From Clostridium sp. K4410.MGS-306 (GTDB lineage Bacteria > Cyanobacteriota > Vampirovibrionia > Gastranaerophilales > Gastranaerophilaceae), in assembly GCA_000980375.1 (NCBI GenBank), contig LARD01000001.1, positions 82,072-146,071 on the forward strand: a stretch of DNA of 64,000 nucleotides. Reading direction: 5' to 3'. How positions within the stretch are numbered: the stretch's first letter is position 1; every line of letters starts with the position of its first letter. This document shows, piece by piece, positions 37,050 to 45,501 of the stretch. Under the pieces are notes generated by a model that did not search any database, had not been told where the DNA came from, and was given only the letters and a program-made list of their open reading frames with translations. Made by a program: the position numbers and the translations under genes.

Positions 37050-38201
37050 ATGTATGTAAATAAGTGTACCAAATGTGGAGCGGAATTCGAGACTAAGAAC
37101 CCCAAAAGGGTAATTTGTCCTAATTGCTTATACCCCGATAAAAAACCAGGTTCAGAAACAGGTTCTGAGACCGGTGAAAATAGCCAGAACCAATCTCAAA
37201 ACAACAGCTCTTATGAAAGACCTGCTTCTTATAGTGCCGGCGGCTATTCAACAGATTCTTATCCAAGAAGGGATGACAGACCCTATCAACAACAGGATCG
37301 TCCAAGATATGACGGCCAAAGAAGCTATAATCAAGGCGGTTACCAAAGACCGCAGCAGGGTGGATACAACCGTCCTCAAGGCGGGTATCAAAGACCTCAA
37401 GGTGGTTATAATAACGATAGAGGCTATGATAGACCAAGAGCTCCAAGACCGTATGACAGAAATGACGGTCAAAGAAGCTATAATCAAGGCGGGTATCAAA
37501 GACCGCAGCAGGGTGGATATAGCCGTTCTCAAGGCGGATATCAAAGACCTCAACAAGGTGGTTATAACAGACCTCAGGGCGGATTTAATCGTCCACAAGG
37601 AAACAGACGCCCGATGGGCGGAGGACGTCCTCAAAGACCTCCAAAACAGCTTTTGGTTAACAAGGAGCAATTGGCACAGATTGAAGAACTTTACAAAAAG
37701 ATGCTGCCGCTTCCTAACCCCGATGCACATGAGGTTATTGGAGAACAAATAGGTCTTGAAGCAAGAAAAGTATTCTTTGGTATTAATCTTGTAAGACAAA
37801 AAATGATGCTGCCAAAGCTTGCCTTCCCGAAAAGAAAACTGGCAGTGTCTCCGGATCAGCTTACTGCAATAAAAATGCTTTATGAGCCTTTATTGCCGCT
37901 GCCTCCGATAGGTTGTCACAAAATTATCTCTGCTCAATTAAAAATTGATGAGTGGCGTGTTCACGTTGGTATAGGGCTGATAAGAAAACAGCTCGGACTT
38001 GACAGGTGGAACCCGGAAAGAGAAGACGCTCCTGCCGAGTTTAAACAACAGGCTCAAAAAGAAGCTAGTGAAGCAGTAAAAACTGAAGAAAAAGCTGTTG
38101 AACAAGAAGCTCCTGCCGAAGAGAAACCTAAAAAACGCGGCAGAAAAAAAGCAGAACCCGCTCCGGAAGAAACAGCAGAGCCCGTTAAGGAAGATGAGTA
38201 A
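37050..38201 (+). CDS. Zinc-ribbon protein with YQRP/GGY low-complexity region and duplicated C-terminal module
   Basis: A 383-aa protein in four parts. Residues 3-28 hold CTKCGAEF and VICPNCLYP, a four-Cys zinc ribbon. Residues about 45-205 are a disordered Gly/Gln/Arg/Tyr/Pro-rich tract (GGYQRPQQGGYNRP units). Residues about 210-330 contain two related ~57-residue modules, each with Q-L-x-x-I, Y-x-x-(M/L)LPLP, a His and a GI-x-L(V/I)RxQ helix. The tail is Lys/Glu/Pro-rich. RNA or DNA binding is inferred from composition and from position before rimM-trmD. The RimM ATG lies inside its last codons. No described family recognised. Confidence 0.8.
   Translation: MYVNKCTKCGAEFETKNPKRVICPNCLYPDKKPGSETGSETGENSQNQSQNNSSYERPASYSAGGYSTDSYPRRDDRPYQQQDRPRYDGQRSYNQGGYQRPQQGGYNRPQGGYQRPQGGYNNDRGYDRPRAPRPYDRNDGQRSYNQGGYQRPQQGGYSRSQGGYQRPQQGGYNRPQGGFNRPQGNRRPMGGGRPQRPPKQLLVNKEQLAQIEELYKKMLPLPNPDAHEVIGEQIGLEARKVFFGINLVRQKMMLPKLAFPKRKLAVSPDQLTAIKMLYEPLLPLPPIGCHKIISAQLKIDEWRVHVGIGLIRKQLGLDRWNPEREDAPAEFKQQAQKEASEAVKTEEKAVEQEAPAEEKPKKRGRKKAEPAPEETAEPVKEDE
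37311..37525 (+). repeat. Direct 62-bp intragenic repeats, 153 bp apart
   Basis: 37311-37372 and 37464-37525 are near-identical copies offset by 51 codons, inside the low-complexity tract. They look like a recent in-frame duplication and make the tract prone to length change. Confidence 0.85.
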
Positions 38202-38733
38202 TTTAGTTTCAATAGGCAAAATATTAAATTTTCATGGCATTAAAGGCGAAGTCAAAATGGGCTTCTCGGCCGGTAAAGAAGATTTAATCAAAAAGCTTAA
38301 ACAAGTTTATATTTTTCAAAATAATATAAAGCTTACTTATGATGTTTCATCTGTGAGGTTTCATAAAAACTTTGCAATTATCAAATTCAAGCAGATAAAC
38401 TCGGTAAATGAAGTCATGGAAATAAAAGGACTTCTTGTTCATATTACCGAAGACATGCTCAAATCAAAACTGGAAAAAGATGAATTTTTGATAAAAGACC
38501 TTGTTGGTCTTGCGGCTTTTGATACTGATGGCAACAAACTTGGTGTGGTAGCTGATATTGGTGAAAACAAGGCTTCAAACCTTATTGAGATACAAAAAGC
38601 TAACGGGTTAAAATTTATGGTTCCGTTCGTAAAAGAATGGGTGCCTGTTGTTGATTTAGATAATCAAAAAATTGTTATCAATATGATTGAGGGAATCGAT
38701 ACAGATTCAACTAAACAGGATATTAAAGAATGA
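38194..38733 (+). CDS. rimM: Ribosome maturation factor RimM
   Basis: A 179-aa 16S rRNA processing factor. The N-terminal SIGKILNFHGIKGEVKMGF is the RimM domain and the PRC-like C-domain ends with FMVPFVKEWVPVVDLDNQKIVINM. I start at 38194 (TAAGGAAG just upstream) because the longer open frame is only the overlapping 3' end of the zinc-ribbon gene. ATG sits 8 bases before that gene's stop, and trmD overlaps the RimM stop by 4 bases: the usual rimM-trmD order, here without rpsP. Confidence 0.94.
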   Translation: MSNLVSIGKILNFHGIKGEVKMGFSAGKEDLIKKLKQVYIFQNNIKLTYDVSSVRFHKNFAIIKFKQINSVNEVMEIKGLLVHITEDMLKSKLEKDEFLIKDLVGLAAFDTDGNKLGVVADIGENKASNLIEIQKANGLKFMVPFVKEWVPVVDLDNQKIVINMIEGIDTDSTKQDIKE

Positions 38734-39473
38734 AGTTTGATGTTATGACACTGTTTCCTGATATGATAAATCAGGCTTGTTCTCACAGTATTGTTGCACG
38801 CGGCATTGATAGCGGCATAATTAACGTTAATGCAATAAATCCGCGTGACTATTCTAAGGATAAACACAAAAAAGTGGATGACACTCCGTTTGGAGGCGGG
38901 GCTGGTATGGTTTTGATGTGTCAGCCATATTTTGATTGTTTTGATTCAATCCAAAAATCAGAAGATACAGAGGTTATTATACTTTCTCCTCAAGGAGAGG
39001 TTTTTAATCAACAAATGTCATGCGAGCTTGCCCAAAAATCTCATATTATACTTATTTGCGGTCATTATGAGGGTTTTGACGAGAGAATTAAGCAATATAC
39101 AAAAGCGAGAGAGGTTTCTATTGGTGATTATGTACTCACCGGCGGTGAGCTGCCTGCTATGTGTATTATAGATTCTGTTTCACGAAATATTGAGGGCTTT
39201 TTAGGAAAAATTGATTCCGCTCATTACGATTCCTTTTCAGACGGGCTTTTGGAGCATCCTCAATATACAAAACCGCGTGAATATAACGGTTTATGTGTAC
39301 CCGAGGTACTGCTTGGCGGAAACCATGCACAAATAAATAGATGGCGCAGAAAGCAGCAACTCATAATTACATATAAGAAAAGACGTGATTTATTTGATAA
39401 TTTTAGAAAAAATTGCAATAATAAAGAGGATATAAAACTTTTGAATGAGGTTTTATCAGAATTAAAAGTGTAA
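38730..39473 (+). CDS. trmD: tRNA (guanine-N1-)-methyltransferase TrmD
   Basis: A 247-aa SPOUT-class enzyme making m1G37 in tRNAs to prevent frameshifting. DDTPFGGGAGMV, LICGHYEGFDERI and SIGDYVLTGGELPAM form the trefoil-knot SAM site, and GLLEHPQYTKP with RRKQQL closes the tRNA-binding C-domain. Length normal. Coupled to rimM by ATGA overlap. Confidence 0.97.
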   Translation: MKFDVMTLFPDMINQACSHSIVARGIDSGIINVNAINPRDYSKDKHKKVDDTPFGGGAGMVLMCQPYFDCFDSIQKSEDTEVIILSPQGEVFNQQMSCELAQKSHIILICGHYEGFDERIKQYTKAREVSIGDYVLTGGELPAMCIIDSVSRNIEGFLGKIDSAHYDSFSDGLLEHPQYTKPREYNGLCVPEVLLGGNHAQINRWRRKQQLIITYKKRRDLFDNFRKNCNNKEDIKLLNEVLSELKV

Positions 39474-39507
39474 AATTTATTAGATACATAATTTAGGTTC
39501 AGGGCTT

Positions 39508-40389
39508 ATGGAAATAAATAATGAGCAACTAAAAAAGTTATTTGATTTATCAGGATTGGATGCGGATGTTTTGTCTGCTACTACTGATGATATAAACAAG
39601 GCGCTTATTTTAATAGAACGCAAATTTTTGTCATTACTGTCTAACGAAGCCATGACAGTACCTGCAGAGTTCAATATATTAATTGTAGATGACCTCGAGC
39701 TTTCTATTTATCAGTTTAACCAGCTTTTGAAAAAGGTCGGTATTGTCCCAACTGTTGCTCGCAACAAAGTGGAAGCATTAGCTGAGCTCAAAAAGAAAAA
39801 GTTTGATTATATTGTTGTAGACTTGTTCTTGCCTGATGCACAAGACGGTATTGAGCTCATTGAAGAGTGTATTAAACTCAGAGATGCAAAAAGAACAAAC
39901 AAAATAATTGTAATGTCCGGTACTGATGATAAAGACTTGATTGAAAAATGCTACAAACTCGGCATTGATGAGTTTGTGCCTAAAAGCAGCAATTGGCATG
40001 ACCAAATACTGAAATTTATAACAAGCTCTTTGACTTCAAAACAGCATGAAGATTTCTTTAAATACTCAATCAATGACAATATCTGCTGCTATACAATAAA
40101 TAAATTCAACAGCCAGAGACATATAGATTTGATCGTTAAAGATGTTACAACAAGTCTTTATACAGGTTTTTCAAATATTATTTTTAATATGGAAAATGTT
40201 AAAATCTTTGATGATGAGTACACAAGTGTTTTCACAAATTTATACAAAATGTGCAATGATAAAGGCGGAAAATTTATGCTTGTTAAAATTTCAGATTCTG
40301 TAAAATCAGCACTCGCTGACGCTTTTCTTGATACTTTAATCCCTACTTATACAAGCGTTGATTTGGCAGTTAGTAAGATTTCTTCTTAA
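39508..40389 (+). CDS. Receiver domain fused to STAS-like domain
   Basis: A 293-aa signalling protein. Residues 1-52 are a helical N-terminus. Residues about 55-170 are a receiver domain with acidic pair DD61-62, phospho-acceptor D105, S137 and K159 all in place. Residues about 185-293 form an alpha/beta domain resembling STAS/anti-sigma-antagonist folds (SNIIFNMENVKIFDDEYTSVFTNL, then GGKFMLVKIS). No DNA-binding output. Phosphorylation could gate a partner-switch. The stop overlaps that of rpiB (TTAA). No kinase is adjacent. Confidence 0.78.
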   Translation: MEINNEQLKKLFDLSGLDADVLSATTDDINKALILIERKFLSLLSNEAMTVPAEFNILIVDDLELSIYQFNQLLKKVGIVPTVARNKVEALAELKKKKFDYIVVDLFLPDAQDGIELIEECIKLRDAKRTNKIIVMSGTDDKDLIEKCYKLGIDEFVPKSSNWHDQILKFITSSLTSKQHEDFFKYSINDNICCYTINKFNSQRHIDLIVKDVTTSLYTGFSNIIFNMENVKIFDDEYTSVFTNLYKMCNDKGGKFMLVKISDSVKSALADAFLDTLIPTYTSVDLAVSKISS

Positions 40390-40823
40390 TCCTGTTCAAA
40401 CATTTCAACGCGTCTTAAATGTCTTTCGCCAAGAAAAGGTGTTTTAAGCCATATTTCAGCAATGTCTTTAGCGAGTTCTTCACCCACAATTCTTTCGCCA
40501 AGGCATAGAATATTGGTATCATTATGCAAACGTGACATTTTGGCAGAGCAAGTATCCGATACAACTGCTGCTCGTATGCCTTTTACTTTGTTGGCTGCAA
40601 TTGACATGCCGATTCCTGTGCCGCAAACGAGTATGCCTTTTTCGTATTTACCTTCTTTTATATTTTGTGCAACTTCTTTTGCAATTATCGGGTAATCGCA
40701 AGATTCTGTAGTATATGTACCTGCATCATCAACATCAAAACCTGCTTGTTGCAAATATGCTGCCAATTTATTCTTTAAAATAAATCCCGCGTGGTCACTG
40801 CCTATTATAATTTTTTTGTTCAT
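40386..40823 (-). CDS. rpiB: Ribose-5-phosphate isomerase B
   Basis: A 145-aa RpiB/LacAB-fold isomerase interconverting ribose-5-P and ribulose-5-P in the non-oxidative pentose phosphate pathway. GSDHAGFILKNKL carries the substrate-side Asp-His, CGTGIGMSIAANK has the catalytic Cys/Thr loop, and RLHNDTNILCLGERIVG completes it. GGAGAAA precedes ATG. Convergent 4-bp stop overlap with the receiver-STAS gene. Confidence 0.95.
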   Translation of the reverse strand: MNKKIIIGSDHAGFILKNKLAAYLQQAGFDVDDAGTYTTESCDYPIIAKEVAQNIKEGKYEKGILVCGTGIGMSIAANKVKGIRAAVVSDTCSAKMSRLHNDTNILCLGERIVGEELAKDIAEIWLKTPFLGERHLRRVEMFEQD

Positions 40824-40960
40824 AATTTCTCCGTTCGTTTATCTAATATAACATATTTGTAAAAATATGTTAAAGATTCAACCGTATTTCTAAAGTTAGT
40901 GCAACAATTTGCCGTTAAATTTAATGTGAAGTTAAAAGATAATTAATAAGGATGTGCGAA

Positions 40961-41167
40961 GTGTTAAACAAAATTATCGAAGGGGTAAATGAACTTGAAG
41001 AGCTTATGTGTGAATATTCTGAGATGAATGCGTTTTTATTTTCGCACAACAAAATATTCATGATTGCCAGCAGCAATCTTTATAAAACACCAGAGTACAA
41101 TCACCAGCCGTATACTTTTAAATACGGAGATTTTTGTGTAGGTGATTACATCAAAAATTACAATTAA
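40961..41167 (+). CDS. Small orphan protein
   Basis: About 68 residues, acidic, soluble, one amphipathic N-terminal helix (NKIIEGVNELEELMCEYSEM). I prefer the GTG at 40961 because AAGGA lies 8 bases upstream; the ATG at 40952 overlaps that same ribosome site. No family recognised. Stands alone between rpiB and a convergent kinase gene. Confidence 0.5.
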   Translation: MLNKIIEGVNELEELMCEYSEMNAFLFSHNKIFMIASSNLYKTPEYNHQPYTFKYGDFCVGDYIKNYN

Positions 41168-41179
41168 TTTTCCTTAACC

Positions 41180-41710
41180 TTATTTCCCAGCTAAAAAACT
41201 CTTTATTTCTTTTGCAAGTTTGATTGATTCTGCTTGCAAATTTTCATATGTAGAGTTGTTAGAGATAACATAGTCCCATTCTTTTACATCATCCAGATCA
41301 ACTTCTGTTACATCTGTTTCTCCAACAAGTTGTCCGCGCTCACTTCTTGTTTCTCTTGATGCATCAACTCTGATTTTATATGCCTCAGCTTCTTTAAAAA
41401 ATTCCAGCTCTCTTTTTACTCTTACATCCGGCACTATGATATTGCCGGGCATTTGTATTACTTTTTTTATCCAGTAATCTTTATCCTCGCTTCTTCTTTG
41501 ATTACCTAGATTAATTAAATCCTGTCTGTATAGATGTTTATTTTTTTCAATTTCTTCAAACGGTATGCCTGTTTTTTCAGAATATTCTAACTTTATTGCG
41601 TCGCCAAGACCTATTCTTTTGAAGTTTGTTAAGTTTTGTAACAGTATTTTTGCGACTGTATCCTTACCGCTGTATTGTTTTCCGGATAGTATAATAATTT
41701 TGTCTGCCAT
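41180..41710 (-). CDS. P-loop kinase resembling phosphomevalonate/dNMP kinases
   Basis: A 176-aa small kinase. Walker A GKQYSGKDT (10-18), then KNKHLYRQDLINLGNQRRSEDKDYW and IIVPDVRVKRELEFF, an arrangement seen in T4-type deoxynucleoside-monophosphate kinases and human-type phosphomevalonate kinases. With a DXS-like gene present, a mevalonate role is less likely, so a nucleotide kinase is my preference. The start at 41710 follows GGGAGA; a longer in-frame start would add 19 Asn/Lys-rich residues without a ribosome site. Confidence 0.7.
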   Translation of the reverse strand: MADKIIILSGKQYSGKDTVAKILLQNLTNFKRIGLGDAIKLEYSEKTGIPFEEIEKNKHLYRQDLINLGNQRRSEDKDYWIKKVIQMPGNIIVPDVRVKRELEFFKEAEAYKIRVDASRETRSERGQLVGETDVTEVDLDDVKEWDYVISNNSTYENLQAESIKLAKEIKSFLAGK

Positions 41711-41834
41711 TTTTAAGCAATTCTCCCTTGTATTTTTTTTTTTATGGTTTATATTATTATACACCAATATTTTTTAATATCACTTTCCACTGTAAACTAT
41801 AATAACGAACCTAGAAATTGGGGTCTCGAAGAGA

Positions 41835-42023
41835 ATGAAAATCAACAACATTGACGTAAGTTTCCGCTTACGGAGCTTGCTACCTCGAAACAACGCAGAG
41901 AACTATGTAAGGGCAAAGCAAAAATATGCTGACGCCGAATACATTGTGCAAATGAAAGACTCAATAAACAGCTCTTCAGCTTCTCGCTCTAATCAAGTGT
42001 TGAGAGATCTGGGATTGTTCTAA
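41835..42023 (+). CDS. Small orphan protein, SFRL-type N-terminus
   Basis: A 62-aa polar protein, MKINNIDVSFRLRSLLPRNN at the start, helical afterwards. Supported by GAAGAGA six bases before ATG and a TATAAT box at 41798-41803. The start resembles the SFKG-tagged leaders but is shorter. The last 35 bases overlap the 3' end of recG on the other strand. Could be a real peptide or a leader; moderate confidence. Confidence 0.5.
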   Translation: MKINNIDVSFRLRSLLPRNNAENYVRAKQKYADAEYIVQMKDSINSSSASRSNQVLRDLGLF

Positions 42024-44400
42024 ATTTTTCATCCAGCTCCTGCGCTAATGCTTTTGGTACAGCAGCCTTCCCTGTTTCATCATTAATATTTTTTACGAGT
42101 TCGAATGCTTCCTCACGGGCTTTCTCTAAAATTTTCGTATCTTTTATAATATCTGCAAGTAGAAAATTAACCATCCCGCTTTGTCTTGTGCCAAGAAATT
42201 CTCCGGGTCCTCGTAATTCAAGGTCTTTTTCTGAAATAATAAAACCGTTGTTTGTCTGTTCCATTATTTGCAACCTATCCATAGTTGTTTGGCTTGAGTT
42301 TGCAGGTACAAGTATGCAATAAGACTGCAAATCTGATCTGCCAACCCTTCCTCTTAGCTGGTGAAGCTGGGACAAGCCAAAACGCTCTGCATTTTCTATC
42401 ATCATTACTGTTGAATTTGGAACGTCAACTCCAACTTCTACAACAGTTGTGCTAACAAGAATGTCGTATTCTTTGTTTTTGAATTTTTCCATTACTGCAT
42501 CTTTTTCAGAATTAGAGAGTTTTCCGTGCAGCAGGCCTATATTCAGGTCAGGAAAAACCTCTGCTTTTAATCTTTCAGCTTCGTTAGTAGCTGCTTTGGC
42601 GGATAGGGTTTCGCTCTCATCAATGAGCGGATAAACTATATAGCACTGATGACCGTTTGCAATTTCATTTGATAATATTTTGTAAGCTTGTGATCGCTGC
42701 GAAGGTTTTATTACATAGGTTTTTATTGGTTTTCGGTTTTTGGGCATTTCGTCAATTACTGAAAAATCAAGGTCTCCTTGCGTTGTCAAAGCAAGTGTTC
42801 TTGGTATAGGTGTGGCTGTCATTGTGAGAACCTGAGGATTTTTGCCTTTTGTCATAAGCTGAGAACGTTGTTTTACACCAAATCTGTGCTGCTCATCAAT
42901 TACAATTGCGCCTAAATTTTTAAACTCTACATTGTTTTGTATAAGGGCATGTGTCCCGATTGCTATATTAATTTGTCCGTTTTTGAGGTCAGTCTCGAGC
43001 TTTCTACGGACTTTTACACCGTTTGTACCTGTGAATAAACCTATGCTCAATCCAAACGGCGTTAACCAGCGTACGAAGTTGTTAAAATGCTGCTGGGCCA
43101 AAATTTCTGTCGGAGCCATTAATACACCCTGATAGCCGTTTTCTACCGCAGATAACAACATTGCACAGGATACCACTGTTTTTCCGCTGCCAACATCTCC
43201 TTGCAAAAGTCTTTGCATTGGTGTGTCAGATGCAATGTCTCTTAAAATTTCTTTTAGCGCTTTATCTTGCGCATTGGTTAATTCAAACGGCAATGATTCA
43301 AGGAATTTTTTTACCAGTCCGTCTTTTTTTATTTTTAGCGGTAGAGCTTTTATTTTTTGTGAATTTTCTTCTCTGAGCATTGCCAGTTTTAGCTGCAAAA
43401 GGAAAAACTCTTCAAACACAAGGGTGTATCTTGCTTTTTCCAGCATTTCTTCATTTTCAGGGAAATGAATCTGTCTTATAGCTTTGTTTCTGTCGAGCAG
43501 ATTGTTCCTTGTCATTATTTCATCAGGAATCACATTTTTTATAACAGGTTCAAACTGTTCTATTGCATTAAAAATTGCTCTTCTCAGTGTTTTTATATTT
43601 AAACCTTCTGATAGCTGGTAAACAGGTACAATTCTTGCCAAATTGAGGTTATTTTTGCCTTCAAACTCCCCTGAGAGAACCTGAAATTCGGGTTTTTCTA
43701 TTGTATAAGTGCCTGAAAATTTGTCTATTTTTGCTTTTCCTGAAACTATTATATTAGAACCTTTCAGGAATTGTGATTTGTATCTTTCAAGCAAAAATCT
43801 GTTTGCTTTTGCATAAAAAAATGTAAGCTTTACAACACCTGTTTCATCAGCAATTGTAACAGAGATTATGCCCAAATTGTTTTTTGAGTTATATGCGCTT
43901 ATTGATTTGATTGTCCCTATAATTGTTGCATCTTTGCCTTCTTTGAGCTCTCTGATTAGGGTTCTTGATGAGTAATCAATGTGCCTTTTGGGGAAGTAAA
44001 ATAACAAATCTCTTGCCGTGTAGATACCTAGCTTGTTGAGTAGGTTTCCAACTTTTGGACCTACTCCTTTTACATACATTACATCAGTTTTAGACGGGTC
44101 TTTTGTAATAACCGACAAATCTGTCTTTTTTACATCGCCTTCCTGTGTAATCTCCTGCTTTAGCGTTACTACGAGTCTTTGTACAGCTTTTCGTCTTGTG
44201 GGCATAGAAGAAATTGCATAGGTTTCAAACTCTTTTATCAAAAGTATCCATTTAGGATTTTTTTTTGATTTTTTATAAAGGTTGTGCAGTTGTTTTAATA
44301 TGAATCCGGAAAATGTATCGTGTCTTCCTCTTATATCTATATATTGATTTTTTTGCTCAACCTCAATAGCCTGTCGTATCTGTTCTATGTTTTCAATCAT
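41989..44400 (-). CDS. recG: ATP-dependent DNA helicase RecG
   Basis: An 803-aa branch-migration helicase that processes stalled forks and Holliday junctions. A ~100-residue N-terminal extension precedes the OB-fold wedge domain (GTIKSISAYNSKNNLGIISVTIADETG). Walker A GDVGSGKT, DEQHRFG (motif II), TMTATPIPRTLAL (motif III) and the C-terminal QLRGRVGRS (motif VI) are complete. The extension, longer than in E. coli RecG, is common in cyanobacterial-type enzymes. Its ATG overlaps the cyclase stop as TAATG. Confidence 0.96.
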   Translation of the reverse strand: MIENIEQIRQAIEVEQKNQYIDIRGRHDTFSGFILKQLHNLYKKSKKNPKWILLIKEFETYAISSMPTRRKAVQRLVVTLKQEITQEGDVKKTDLSVITKDPSKTDVMYVKGVGPKVGNLLNKLGIYTARDLLFYFPKRHIDYSSRTLIRELKEGKDATIIGTIKSISAYNSKNNLGIISVTIADETGVVKLTFFYAKANRFLLERYKSQFLKGSNIIVSGKAKIDKFSGTYTIEKPEFQVLSGEFEGKNNLNLARIVPVYQLSEGLNIKTLRRAIFNAIEQFEPVIKNVIPDEIMTRNNLLDRNKAIRQIHFPENEEMLEKARYTLVFEEFFLLQLKLAMLREENSQKIKALPLKIKKDGLVKKFLESLPFELTNAQDKALKEILRDIASDTPMQRLLQGDVGSGKTVVSCAMLLSAVENGYQGVLMAPTEILAQQHFNNFVRWLTPFGLSIGLFTGTNGVKVRRKLETDLKNGQINIAIGTHALIQNNVEFKNLGAIVIDEQHRFGVKQRSQLMTKGKNPQVLTMTATPIPRTLALTTQGDLDFSVIDEMPKNRKPIKTYVIKPSQRSQAYKILSNEIANGHQCYIVYPLIDESETLSAKAATNEAERLKAEVFPDLNIGLLHGKLSNSEKDAVMEKFKNKEYDILVSTTVVEVGVDVPNSTVMMIENAERFGLSQLHQLRGRVGRSDLQSYCILVPANSSQTTMDRLQIMEQTNNGFIISEKDLELRGPGEFLGTRQSGMVNFLLADIIKDTKILEKAREEAFELVKNINDETGKAAVPKALAQELDEKFRTIPDLSTLD

Positions 44401-45488
44401 TATTCCGTAATTCTGAGTACTTCGTAGATATTGATTTTTTTGCTTTTGCCTTTTATTGAAACTTCACGAATTTTTATAACATCTACTATTTGTGAAATCT
44501 TATTATATGTATTTTCGCTTATAAGGATATGCGTTTTATAAATTTTGTTGTAGTCTTCGATTCTGCTTGCAATATTAACAGTATCTCCGATAACAGTATA
44601 TTCAAACCTGTTTTTTGTACCGACATTACCGATAAAGGCTTCTCCTGTATTTATTCCTATACCTATGTCTATTTTGGGTTTGCCTTCTTCCAGCCATCTT
44701 TGCTTTATTTGTTTAACTTTTTTTCTCAATTCGTATGCGCATTTTACTGCATTTTTTGCATGCAGCTTATCCTGTGTCGGGTCACCGAAAACTACAAGCA
44801 CAGCGTCGCCTATAAATTTGTTTATGACGCCATTGTATTTTGTAATAATTGGCTCCAGCTCTGTGAAATATTCGTTTAAAAGCTGTGATACTTCCTCTGC
44901 CTTGTGGCTTTCAGAAAGTGACGTAAAACCTCTGATGTCAGCAAACATTACAGTTATTTCAGAGCGTTTTCCTCCAAGCTCTGCGCCTGCCTTGTTTTTC
45001 AGAATTTTATTAGTTATATCTTTTGAAATGTATTTGCCAAGTACGTTCTCGATTTTTTTGTCGACATTCTCTTTAAAAAGATGAATATATGCCCCTGCAT
45101 AAAGCTTTGATACAGCAGCGCTGATGATTATTCCTGCTATGTTTATGTATACAAAATTATTAAGCAGCAGCTTGTAGGCAATTAAATATGCAATCAGGAA
45201 GATTATAATGAACACAATTGCCGGGATTGTTTCATAAAACACAAATACCGCGAGAAATAAAACAGATGTGCCTAAAGTGAGCACCAGCCTTGTATGTTCC
45301 GAAATAATTATGACTTTATTTTGCTCAAGGATGTTGTTAATTACCTGTGTATCAGTTGTTTTGAGTCTGTTTTGTGTAATGATTGTATCCAGTTTGTTGT
45401 CAAAATGTTTGTAGCAGATATTATTCAGCGTATATATTACGCATAAAAAAGATAATATAAAAAGTAATAGTAATTTTTTTCTGCTCAT
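44400..45488 (-). CDS. Membrane-anchored class III adenylate/guanylate cyclase
   Basis: A 362-aa protein. Hydrophobic segments near 5-25, 68-85, 90-110 and 112-132 anchor it; the periplasmic CHASE2 sensor usually found in this architecture is missing. ENVLGKYISKDITNKIL (about 147-163) is the usual linker. Cyclase domain 175-355 has metal Asp184 (FADIRGFT) and Asp228 (IGDAVLVVFGD) plus IGDTVNIASR for transition-state binding. IGDT favours adenylate specificity. Upstream CDF gene is 13 bases away and recG is overlapped, so part of the flagellar-chaperone cluster. Confidence 0.88.
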   Translation of the reverse strand: MSRKKLLLLFILSFLCVIYTLNNICYKHFDNKLDTIITQNRLKTTDTQVINNILEQNKVIIISEHTRLVLTLGTSVLFLAVFVFYETIPAIVFIIIFLIAYLIAYKLLLNNFVYINIAGIIISAAVSKLYAGAYIHLFKENVDKKIENVLGKYISKDITNKILKNKAGAELGGKRSEITVMFADIRGFTSLSESHKAEEVSQLLNEYFTELEPIITKYNGVINKFIGDAVLVVFGDPTQDKLHAKNAVKCAYELRKKVKQIKQRWLEEGKPKIDIGIGINTGEAFIGNVGTKNRFEYTVIGDTVNIASRIEDYNKIYKTHILISENTYNKISQIVDVIKIREVSIKGKSKKINIYEVLRITE

Positions 45489-45501
45489 AGCTTAATTGTA
45501 C

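Noticed and set aside
37311..37525. Tandem-looking repeats as a CRISPR array
   Set aside because: Only two long copies, in frame inside a coding sequence, with no spacers of uniform length and no cas genes.
37174..37752. 192-aa alternative frame through the low-complexity repeat region
   Set aside because: It follows the same DNA repeats as the zinc-ribbon gene in another frame, lacks a ribosome site, and the real frame has zinc-ribbon cysteines and related C-terminal modules.
38098..38193. Longer RimM start
   Set aside because: The added 32 residues are out-of-frame translation of the Lys-rich tail of the preceding gene; TAAGGAAG and the RimM N-terminus support 38194.
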